Shown: in pieces, positions 1-6,247 of the stretch
Numbering within the stretch: the stretch's first letter is position 1
Layout: the number at the start of each line of letters is the position of its first letter
Assembly (NCBI GenBank): GCA_013361595.1
Contig: JABFXT010000159.1
Span: 1 to 6,646, forward strand
Reading direction: 5' to 3'
Length of the DNA stretch: 6,646 nt
Origin: Nocardia sp.
GTDB taxonomy: Bacteria > Actinomycetota > Actinomycetes > Mycobacteriales > Mycobacteriaceae
Notes under the pieces: generated by a model
Told to the model about the DNA's origin: nothing
What the model saw: the letters and a program-made list of their open reading frames with translations, nothing else
Databases searched by the model: none
Translations under genes and position numbers: made by a program

Positions 1-2253
1 GCATCCCTCCGGCTCGGGCGCCGCAACGGTGGCCACGACCGGCGCCGTACGCGCTTCGGCGATGAAACCGGCGGTGAACCGCTGCGGCGGCTTGTATCCG
101 CCGCCCGGGCGACGGGCGCGCTGCGCGCTGGACGTGGTCGCCTGCGCCGGCGCGGTGTATGCCCCGCCGACGTACGCCGCTTGGAAACGCTGCAGGTCGC
201 CCGCGCCCACCCGCAGATACCCGGAGCCCGGCTTCTTGGGTAGGTGGTACGCGTCCGCGGTGCCGATGGCGTCACGGGAGTCGCTGGTCTGGTTGGTGCG
301 CAGCGCGATCCGGTAGGACAGGTGCGCCTCGAGCTCACCCATCCGGTTCGCCGGCACCTTCTGTGAGGACAGCAGCAGGTGGATACGCAGCGAACGGCCG
401 AGGCGGCCGATCGCGACGAACAGCTTCGAAAAGCTCGGATGCTGCTCCAGCAGTTCGGCGAACTCGTCGAGAATGATCATCAGGGTGGGCAGCGGCTCCA
501 GCCGGGCGCCCTGCTCCCGCGCCTTCTCGTAGTCGGCGACACTGGCGAAGTTACCCGCGTCGCGCAGGACGCGCTGACGCCGGGCCATCTCACCGTTGAT
601 GACGTCTTCCATACGAGTGACGAGATCCGCTTCTTCCTCCATGTTGGTGACGACCGCGGTCACATGGGACAACCGGTCGAACCCGAGGAAGGTCGCACCA
701 CCTTTGAAGTCGACGAGCAGCAGATTGAGGACGTCGGGCGAATGGGAGGCGATCGCGGAGAGCACCAGGGTGCGCAGGAACTCCGATTTACCGGAACCCG
801 TCGCGCCGATGCACATACCGTGCGGACCCATACCCTCTTCGGCGGATTCCTTGATGTCCAGGTGGACGATCTGGCCGGTGGGATCGTGCCCGAACGCGAT
901 GTTCAGCCGGTTGCGATCGGCGTCGCGGCGCACCGGCCACGCCCGATCCACCCGGATATTGCCCGGATCGGGGAGGCCGACCATATCCTCCCAGGACGTA
1001 CTGCCGCTGGCCTGTTCGGCGGCCACCGCCTCCACCACGGTGGACAGGCGGTACGGCGACAGTGTCCGTGCCACGGCGGTGGCCTGCGGGATCGACATGT
1101 TGTCGGCGGTGCCGACCAATCGGCTACCGCGTGGTGTCAGTTCCTGGAGGGTGCGGTCGGCGTCGAGAGAGAACTTCAGCGACCGCGGTAGCGACTGCTC
1201 CGACTCCCCGAGCCGTAGCCAGGTACAGCCATCGATCCCGGAGATATCACGATCGGTGTTCGCGCCGCCCGACTCCACGAGCAGCACGAAATGCGATTTG
1301 TCCAGTGCCGGCTCGTTGTTCGCGGAGAACGGGCCGCGATTGAGCCCGGCGAGCACCTTCGTCCGCAGTTCGGCGACGGTCCGATACACCATCCGGCTGG
1401 AGCCGATGGCATCGGTTTCCGCGGGGTGCTGGGTATGCGGCAACCATTTGAGCCAGGCCCATTGCGGATCGTCCGGATTGTTGAGCACCGCCGCCACCGC
1501 GACCTGGTCCGGCCCGTGCAACACCACGATCTCGGCCAGCATGGCCCGGACCAGGCCCGCCACCGCCTCCGGATCGCCGCCGAGTCCGACCAGCGGCGCC
1601 GACAGCAGATTGATGGCCACCGGCATTCCGCCGACCGTGGAATAGGCTTTGGCGAAGCGGGTCAGCTCGACCACGCCGACGGGATCCAGATCCGAGGTGG
1701 GTGCCGCCTCCGGAACGATGACCCGGACCTGGTTGGCGATCCGCCCCCGCCCCATTCGTACTCGCAGGAACTGGGGGTTGGCGACCTGCACCTCCCACAT
1801 CCGCTTACCGCCGACCAGGCGCCCCAGGCCCGCCGGGCCCGGATGGGTGTAGGAAAGATAGTCGTAGAGTTCGGTCTCCGACTCGTGCACCGTTTTCCGG
1901 TTGTCGGTGATCGAGCGCAGATAATCCTTACGTTCCTCGTTCAGCCCGGCCGCGGTGCTGTTGGTCCCCCCGCCACCACCGAGCTGGCCCCCGACCATGC
2001 CGAACATCGACACGATCATCATCATGGGAAACATCAACATCATCGGCGACATGGCCCGGCCGCCGGAGAACATCATCGCCATCATGCCGACCATCGCCGC
2101 CACCATGATGACGGGCATGATCATCTTGATCTTGGACATCGGCACCGGCCGCGGCAGCTCGGTCGGCGGCTGCAACCGGAGTTCGGTGACAGCGGGCGCC
2201 TTGGGGCCGCGCACCATCCGAGCCGGCCGGACGAAACGGCGCGTCGCGGTCAT
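1..2253 (-). CDS. eccC: EccC, FtsK/SpoIIIE-type ATPase of a type VII (ESX) secretion system; 3' part beyond the left edge
   Basis: EccC is the membrane-anchored motor of the ESX channel and recognises WXG100-type substrates. The frame is open from ATG 2253 to the window edge (751 codons). Residues 1-38 are a basic, Pro-rich cytosolic tail. Residues about 44-62 and 70-88 form two Met-rich transmembrane helices, followed by a Gly-rich turn. Residues about 110-450 match the membrane-proximal region, including WLKWLPH. The first ATPase domain has Walker A GATGSGKS (483-490, Lys489), DFKGGATFLGF, Walker B MIILDEF (Asp596, Glu597), SSQ (629-631) and HLSYRIALRT (644-653), so it looks catalytically complete. 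After about residue 690 a Pro/Ala-rich linker begins. Full-length EccC has about 1300 residues and two further ATPase domains; split forms (EccCa) end near residue 750, exactly where the window stops, so fused or split cannot be decided. The start overlaps the eccB stop as ATGA, with GGGGAA a few bases upstream, implying translational coupling. Confidence 0.95.
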   Translation of the reverse strand, partial: MTATRRFVRPARMVRGPKAPAVTELRLQPPTELPRPVPMSKIKMIMPVIMVAAMVGMMAMMFSGGRAMSPMMLMFPMMMIVSMFGMVGGQLGGGGGTNSTAAGLNEERKDYLRSITDNRKTVHESETELYDYLSYTHPGPAGLGRLVGGKRMWEVQVANPQFLRVRMGRGRIANQVRVIVPEAAPTSDLDPVGVVELTRFAKAYSTVGGMPVAINLLSAPLVGLGGDPEAVAGLVRAMLAEIVVLHGPDQVAVAAVLNNPDDPQWAWLKWLPHTQHPAETDAIGSSRMVYRTVAELRTKVLAGLNRGPFSANNEPALDKSHFVLLVESGGANTDRDISGIDGCTWLRLGESEQSLPRSLKFSLDADRTLQELTPRGSRLVGTADNMSIPQATAVARTLSPYRLSTVVEAVAAEQASGSTSWEDMVGLPDPGNIRVDRAWPVRRDADRNRLNIAFGHDPTGQIVHLDIKESAEEGMGPHGMCIGATGSGKSEFLRTLVLSAIASHSPDVLNLLLVDFKGGATFLGFDRLSHVTAVVTNMEEEADLVTRMEDVINGEMARRQRVLRDAGNFASVADYEKAREQGARLEPLPTLMIILDEFAELLEQHPSFSKLFVAIGRLGRSLRIHLLLSSQKVPANRMGELEAHLSYRIALRTNQTSDSRDAIGTADAYHLPKKPGSGYLRVGAGDLQRFQAAYVGGAYTAPAQATTSSAQRARRPGGGYKPPQRFTAGFIAEARTAPVVATVAAPEPEGC

Positions 2254-3803
2254 TTGTTCCCCGTCATCTGCACACCCGTCATATTCGGCGGTATCCCGTC
2301 GTGTTGGATCATCGCGTCGCCGACCGAGAGCGGCGGTCCCACGGCGAACAGCGAGACGATGCTCCACGGCGCTGTCACCGGCTCACGCAGACCCAGCGCG
2401 GTCAATGTCGCCTTGCCGCCACTACCCGACTCGTTCATATCGATTCCGTAGCGGACACCGCTGTCCGATATCCAGTACAGCGATTCGCGGAGCGGCGATC
2501 CGGGTTCGGCACCGGTGACCTGCACGAATTTTCCGGTGGTCCGGGGCAGGTACGCGAAGTCGGCGGTCGCACCTCCCGAATAGGGAGCGGTGACCAGTCC
2601 GACGGTGCGGCCCTGCTCCTCTTTGGTGAGCGGCAGCTGCCGGCCGAACAGCAACCGGGTGTGCGCGTCCGGATCGGTACCGGTGCGCTCCCAGTGATAG
2701 CAGGTGACGAGGTCCCGGATGGGGTCGAGGATTTCGACCGATTCGGCCGGATAGGTAGCGGTGCCCGGCCAGTCGCCCGGGCGCAGGTTCGCCGCCGCCA
2801 CATCGGGTCCGATGGTGGTGGTGGCGACCGCACCGTGCGAGTTCGAATTGCGGACTATCGATGCGAGTACCCCGCTGACCCGCACCAGCCCGGCATTGGA
2901 TACGAGATAGTAGGTGGCCGGCTGGTTCGGTGTGGCGACCGTGAGGATGGACCCGACCACCGCGTCGAGCGCCGGTTTCAGGGTCGTGGGCGATCCGGAG
3001 TTGGGAACATCCGGGACGCGGATCGGCGCGACCTCGGGGATCGCCCCCAGCAACCCGGGTGAGGCGGCGGCCACCTGCGCCCGGCTGTCGATTCCGAGGG
3101 CCAGCATCACCGGCGAATCGGACAGATTGATCTCGGCGCGTACCACGCCCTGTTCCGGATCGGAGTACACGAGCCAGGTGGCGTCCTCGCCGCGCAGCAG
3201 CCGGGCCTGGCGACCGCTCAGTTCATGGACGGCGTCGTCGTCGACGGTGATCGGCCCGGCGATGGCGGTGGTGAGCACCGCCGAACGCAACAGTGTCGGC
3301 AGGCCGGTCTTGGGGTCGACGGGTGCCGCGGCACCGGTGCGGGCGGTATCGCAGACCGTCCATTCGGAGTCCTTTTCCGCCTCGTCGCTGATCTGTCCCG
3401 GGGCACCCGGTATTCCGACCCACGGACCACGCGGATACTTCGCGAGCTCGGACTGCGACACTTCCACCGGATTGGCCGCCTTGCCGACGATGAGCCGGGC
3501 CGAGGTGAGATTGAGCGCGGGATGTATCCGTTCGCCCAACTTCACATACAGCGCACCGCTGTCTTTTTCGGCGAGAATCGGGGAGTCCCCGACCGGCTTC
3601 GCGGGTTTGAAGAAGGCAAGAACAGCGGCCGCGGCGATTCCCACACAGGCCAGCGCGACCCCGATGGCCAACGCCGTGGACCGGCCCCGGGAGGGGTCGT
3701 CGATCATCGAGGCGTCGCGGCGCACCAGGGCGTGTTCGATCCGATGTAGCAGAAACCGCCAACCCGAAACCTGGTGCTTGGTCACCACCCGGAAGCGTGC
3801 CAC
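2250..3803 (-). CDS. eccB: EccB, type VII (ESX) secretion membrane-complex subunit with large extracytoplasmic domain
   Basis: EccB is a bitopic subunit of the ESX inner-membrane complex whose periplasmic domains assemble above the EccC/EccD pore. With GTG 3803 as start the protein has 517 residues. The cytosolic N-terminus holds the family signature TKHQVSGWRFLLHRIEHALV followed by RRD and DDP. One transmembrane helix spans about residues 44-66 (ALAIGVALACVG, ending FFKP). The outer domain carries LYVKLGERIHPALNLTSARL (near 85-104), IPGAP, and near the C-terminus YWISDSGVRYGID and PWSIVSLF. Cys151 (WTVCD) and Cys368 (LVTCYHW) fit the conserved disulfide pair known from mycobacterial EccB1. 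An in-frame TAG at 3842-3840 limits the longest ORF to GTG 3836 (528 residues). I prefer 3803: GAAGGGA lies about 10 bases upstream, and it puts the TK-QVSGWRF motif and the first Cys at nearly the EccB1 positions. The gene ends in an ATGA overlap with eccC. Confidence 0.94.
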   Translation of the reverse strand: MARFRVVTKHQVSGWRFLLHRIEHALVRRDASMIDDPSRGRSTALAIGVALACVGIAAAAVLAFFKPAKPVGDSPILAEKDSGALYVKLGERIHPALNLTSARLIVGKAANPVEVSQSELAKYPRGPWVGIPGAPGQISDEAEKDSEWTVCDTARTGAAAPVDPKTGLPTLLRSAVLTTAIAGPITVDDDAVHELSGRQARLLRGEDATWLVYSDPEQGVVRAEINLSDSPVMLALGIDSRAQVAAASPGLLGAIPEVAPIRVPDVPNSGSPTTLKPALDAVVGSILTVATPNQPATYYLVSNAGLVRVSGVLASIVRNSNSHGAVATTTIGPDVAAANLRPGDWPGTATYPAESVEILDPIRDLVTCYHWERTGTDPDAHTRLLFGRQLPLTKEEQGRTVGLVTAPYSGGATADFAYLPRTTGKFVQVTGAEPGSPLRESLYWISDSGVRYGIDMNESGSGGKATLTALGLREPVTAPWSIVSLFAVGPPLSVGDAMIQHDGIPPNMTGVQMTGNK

Positions 3804-3850
3804 CGGTATACGTTCCCTTCCGCCGACCCTGGCCACAACCTAGCGCGCAG

Positions 3851-3894
3851 GCCTGAACCGACTACTCCCCAGAATTGGGAACAGCCGGTCAGGC
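3851..3894 (-). promoter_or_regulatory. Imperfect hairpin in the eccA-eccB gap
   Basis: Outer arms GCCTGA (3851-3856) and TCAGGC (3889-3894) are complementary, and with A3857 bulged they continue for three more pairs (CCG/CGG). An inner stem CCCA (3868-3871)/TGGG (3876-3879) sits in the loop. This is in the 104-bp spacer between the eccA stop and the eccB start, upstream of the eccB ribosome binding site. It could slow decay or partly stop transcription between the cistrons; no T-run follows. The structure could also be chance. Confidence 0.25.
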
Positions 3895-3907
3895 GGGTTG
3901 ACGGACG

Positions 3908-5734
3908 CTATCTATCGACCGGCGCCAACCCCTGGAGTGCGGTGCTGATATCGAAGGCGTCGATGGTCATGAGCTCTTCATCGGTGAGCGAGGCGATGTC
4001 CACGTTGTCGCGGGTGAACCGGAAATCACGCTCCGACTCCGCAGCCTCCACGACATTGCGCACGAAACGACCGTTGCCGGCGAGATCGATGAGGCGGCGG
4101 CCGTTCCGGTTCTGTTCCGACATCGTCGTGCACCGGTCGCGCAGGACTTCGCGAGCCTGATCCGACAGGATCGAATCCTTCTTGGCCGCGATGAATTCGG
4201 CGATCTGGACGAGTTCGTCCGGATCGTAGCTGGGGAACCGGACCCGCTTGGTGAAACGGGACGACAGACCCTCGTTCGACTGCAGGAACCTGTCGATCTC
4301 GGCCTCGTAACCGGCGATGATCACCACCAGCTTGCTCCGGTCGTTCTCCATCCGGGCCAGCAGCGTGTCGACCGCTTCCTTACCGAAGGCGTCACCACCG
4401 GACAGCCCCTCCTGGATCAAGGTGTAGGCCTCGTCGATGAAGAGCACACCACCGAGCGCGGAGTCGATCAGCGCATTGGTCTTGGGCGCGGTATGGCCGA
4501 GGTGGGTACCGACCATATCGTTCCGCGAAGCCTCGATGACCTCGGCGTTCTCGACCACGCCGAGGCCGGCGAAGATCTTGGCGATAACCCGCGCGATGGT
4601 GGTCTTACCAGTACCCGGAGGGCCGGAGAAGATGAGGTGATTGGATCGCGAGTCGACCGCGAGACCGCGCTTGGCCCGGACCTGGTCCATCAGCACACCG
4701 GATTTGAGGCGGTCCACCTGCTCCTTGACCGAGTCCATCCCGATCTGCGACTGCAGTAGGTTGGAGGCCTCTTCGAGCAGTTCGTCGCGTTCGGCCTTGG
4801 CCGCGCTGGCCGCTACTTCGGCCGGGTCGTCGCCGGATTTGGGATCCCAGATATCGGTCCGCGAGGCGATCACCGCCGGAGTGGTGACCTCGAGCCGGAA
4901 GTTCTTGTCCCGCACCGCCTGCTGCCAGTGCTCCCGGTTGGGCCACAGACCGGAGCCCTGCAGTCCCTTGAGGATCTTGTCGGCGGCGTCGTGTTCACCG
5001 TTGTGCCGCAGGATCATCCCGAGCAGATAGTGGGCATCGGCCCAGATATAGGACAGACTCCCGGACTGACTGTCCTCCACGATTCGCTGGGCCCGCGGCA
5101 ATGCCTCCCCGAACCTGCCGAGATGGGCCAGCGCACTGGCGGCCATCAGTTCGGCGGCGATATCGAGCAGCCCGTCCTCGAGTACTGTTTTCGCGGCCCG
5201 CGCGGTGAGCACATCGGGCCAGCGTCCGGTCCGGTAGAACAGGGCTATCCGGGCGAAGTCGGCGACGTCGTCACCGCGCACCTCGTCCAGGATCGCGATC
5301 GCTTCCTGCCATTCCCCGCCGTCGGCATACGCGCACGCCTGCGCGATGGAGATCTGGTCGCGATCGGCCATCGCGACCCGTAGGCCGAAGACACCTATCT
5401 CGACCTGACACCACAGCGCCCGGTCGACCAGACCGGCGCGCTGCTGATCGCGGTAGAGATTATGGGAGGAACGGTAAGCGCCGTAGATGACCTCTGACGT
5501 GACCTCCCCCGCCATGGCTCGTCCCAGCCATGCGTCACACATATCTGGATCGATATCCGTGGCCGCTGTGAACGCCGCGCGGGCATGCTCTTCGTTGCGC
5601 ACCCCACCGGCGACCAATCCCAAACTCTGCACGCCCGTGTAGAACGCGTCCTCGGCCGCTGACAACTCGGACTTCCCTTCCGCCGGACCCTCGCCTGCTG
5701 GCAGGGTAAGGCACCCCGGGCCCACGGTAGACAT
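3908..5734 (-). CDS. eccA: EccA, cytosolic CbbX-like AAA+ ATPase of a type VII (ESX) secretion system
   Basis: EccA is a soluble ATPase of ESX loci (absent from ESX-4-type loci), thought to use ATP to handle substrates or their chaperones. From ATG 5734 it has 608 residues, close to family size. Residues about 28-290 are an alpha-helical TPR-type domain. The linker RTDIWDP (292-298) is an EccA hallmark. The AAA+ module follows: Walker A GPPGTGKTT (371-379, Lys377), Walker B LFIDEA (431-436, Asp434/Glu435), sensor-1 region VVIIAGY (470-476), arginine-finger region GLSSRF (489-494) and the CbbX-type element AGNGRFVRN (552-560). All ATPase motifs appear intact. The frame is open to ATG 5851, but those 39 extra codons give an Arg-rich segment with codons rare here (ATA, CTT), so I judge them untranslated. 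The ribosome binding site is weak: GGGAA lies within a small inverted repeat CGGG-AAATA-CCCG directly before the ATG. GTG 5725 is another possible start. eccB follows after about 100 bp. Confidence 0.94.
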   Translation of the reverse strand: MSTVGPGCLTLPAGEGPAEGKSELSAAEDAFYTGVQSLGLVAGGVRNEEHARAAFTAATDIDPDMCDAWLGRAMAGEVTSEVIYGAYRSSHNLYRDQQRAGLVDRALWCQVEIGVFGLRVAMADRDQISIAQACAYADGGEWQEAIAILDEVRGDDVADFARIALFYRTGRWPDVLTARAAKTVLEDGLLDIAAELMAASALAHLGRFGEALPRAQRIVEDSQSGSLSYIWADAHYLLGMILRHNGEHDAADKILKGLQGSGLWPNREHWQQAVRDKNFRLEVTTPAVIASRTDIWDPKSGDDPAEVAASAAKAERDELLEEASNLLQSQIGMDSVKEQVDRLKSGVLMDQVRAKRGLAVDSRSNHLIFSGPPGTGKTTIARVIAKIFAGLGVVENAEVIEASRNDMVGTHLGHTAPKTNALIDSALGGVLFIDEAYTLIQEGLSGGDAFGKEAVDTLLARMENDRSKLVVIIAGYEAEIDRFLQSNEGLSSRFTKRVRFPSYDPDELVQIAEFIAAKKDSILSDQAREVLRDRCTTMSEQNRNGRRLIDLAGNGRFVRNVVEAAESERDFRFTRDNVDIASLTDEELMTIDAFDISTALQGLAPVDR

Positions 5735-5981
5735 CGGGTATTTCCCGGCACTGGGAAGCAGCCCCGGCAGGTGGACGCGCCGGTGAAGTATTCGGCGCCC
5801 GCAGCGGACGAGGCGAGCCCGCATCCGTGCAGAATCGGACGAAAGCCGCAAGTCTCCCGAATTGGCATCCCATCAGCGAACGAGCCGTAATCCAGCGATA
5901 AATTAGGCCCGAACATGGCGCGCTCACCACCGAGGCGCGGCACGCCGCCGCGGAGCCGCTACCGCTGCCACGCCTCGCGTT

Positions 5982-6020
5982 GATCATGAAATCGGTTGTC
6001 AGCGAGACGTTTCAGTGATC
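5982..6020. promoter_or_regulatory. Inverted repeat with one bulged base upstream of eccA
   Basis: GATCATGAAA (5982-5991) and TTTCAGTGATC (6010-6020) are reverse complements over 10 bp apart from one extra G at 6015. The centre is 18 bases. The site lies about 250-285 bp upstream of the eccA ATG, in DNA where no gene is supported. Arms this long and AT-containing in a GC-rich gap suggest a dimeric transcription-factor site or a 5'-leader stem. The pairing is seen directly; the role is inferred. Confidence 0.4.
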
Positions 6021-6080
6021 GGGACGCCAACCGCGGCGGCTATCGGACCGCTACCCGAGACGCACGGAATTCCCCCTCCT

Positions 6081-6115
6081 GAAAATAGTGCCGTTGTTGA
6101 ACGGCACATTATTTC
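6081..6115. promoter_or_regulatory. Operator-like dyad with AT-rich outer arms
   Basis: Inner arms GTGCCGTT (6088-6095) and AACGGCAC (6100-6107) are perfect 8-bp complements around GTTG. The symmetry extends outwards: AAATA (6083-6087) pairs with TATTT (6110-6114) if two bases (6108-6109) are unpaired, and G6081 can pair with C6115 if A6082 is bulged. The site is about 350 bp upstream of the eccA start and overlaps the -35 box of the rightward promoter-like element. It could be a repressor operator or a small stem-loop terminator; read on the minus strand, the stem is followed by TATTTTC, a poor T-tract. It does not match the IdeR or Zur consensus as I know them. Confidence 0.45.
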
Positions 6116-6125
6116 TGGCTATAGT
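6097..6125 (+). promoter_or_regulatory. Sigma-70-like promoter pointing right (TTGAAC - 17 bp - TATAGT)
   Basis: TTGAAC at 6097-6102 and TATAGT at 6120-6125 are separated by exactly 17 bases, and the -10 box differs from TATAAT at one position. The expected start would be near 6132, on the strand opposite to all clear genes here. No convincing rightward ORF follows; the next structure is the 6168-6205 hairpin, which would give a transcript of roughly 75-80 bases. The -35 box lies inside the dyad at 6088-6107, so a protein bound to the dyad would block it. A chance match is possible, but this is an AT-rich patch in a GC-rich genome. Confidence 0.35.
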
Positions 6126-6167
6126 TGGCCGCAGGTCACCAGTTCCCTCATCCCTGATGACCGCACC

Positions 6168-6205
6168 GCGGCGGCCGGTGGAAACAGCGAGCCACCGGCC
6201 GCCGC
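6168..6205 (-). terminator. Long GC-rich hairpin, probable Rho-independent terminator without a U-tract
   Basis: Arms GCGGCGGCCGGTGG (6168-6181) and CCACCGGCCGCCGC (6192-6205) are perfect 14-bp complements around a 10-base loop. The hairpin starts about 40 bases downstream of the stop of the minus-strand partial gene and is the strongest inverted repeat I found in the gap. No T-run follows on either strand, which fits the U-less terminators known in actinobacteria. The structure is symmetric, so it could also stop a rightward transcript started at the promoter-like element at 6097-6125. Hairpin: seen directly. Terminator role: inferred. Confidence 0.6.
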
Positions 6206-6247
6206 ACCTAACTGTTCACCCGCGAGTTGTCTGCTCGCGCAGGTCTT

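Larger units (their letters stand above)
5735..6247. other. Gene-free interval upstream of eccA, presumed control region of the eccABC operon
   Basis: About 510 bp carry no ORF I can support. From right to left: the GC-rich hairpin, the promoter-like element overlapping the first dyad, the second dyad, then an AT-rich patch around 5895-5906 (TAATTTATC on the minus strand). That patch could hold a leftward -10 element (TAATTT, 5905-5900), but the best -35 at a workable distance, GTGAGC, is poor. The last bases before eccA contain CGGG-AAATA-CCCG (5747-5735 on the minus strand), which overlaps the weak ribosome binding site. I could not identify the eccA promoter with confidence. Confidence 0.55.

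Noticed and set aside
596..1645. 349-codon plus-strand ORF
   Set aside because: Antisense shadow of eccC, caused by high third-position GC; the Ser/Arg-rich translation has no domain.
1993..2139. Met-rich double transmembrane segment of EccC (18 Met in 48 residues, 39-86) as a possible novelty
   Set aside because: From memory, EccCa1 and other EccC proteins have similarly Met-rich N-terminal helices, so this is a family trait.
1291..2451. Long plus-strand ORF with a strikingly His-rich segment
   Set aside because: It is the antisense of eccC. The His codons (CAT/CAC) are the complement of ATG/GTG codons in the Met-rich transmembrane helices of EccC. No family match and no ribosome binding site.
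2301..3843. Plus-strand ORFs at 2301-3062 and 2914-3843
   Set aside because: Antisense of eccB, which is supported over its full length by family motifs.
5735..5851. 39-codon N-terminal extension of eccA from ATG 5851
   Set aside because: Arg-rich, uses codons rare in the neighbours (ATA, CTT), and lengthens the protein beyond the conserved TPR start. Not excluded outright.
5535..5987. 150-codon minus-strand ORF upstream of and overlapping eccA
   Set aside because: It overlaps the conserved TPR region of eccA in another frame and has an Arg/Gly/Ser-rich translation with no motif; the same holds for the 5395-5943 frame.
5898..6212. IdeR-like half-sites (TTAGG at 5904-5908 plus strand; TTAGGT at 6211-6206 minus strand) and a Zur-like half-site (TGAAAATA at 6080-6087)
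   Set aside because: No matching second half in the right spacing, so the palindromes needed for these regulators are absent. Looked for because some ESX loci are metal-regulated.
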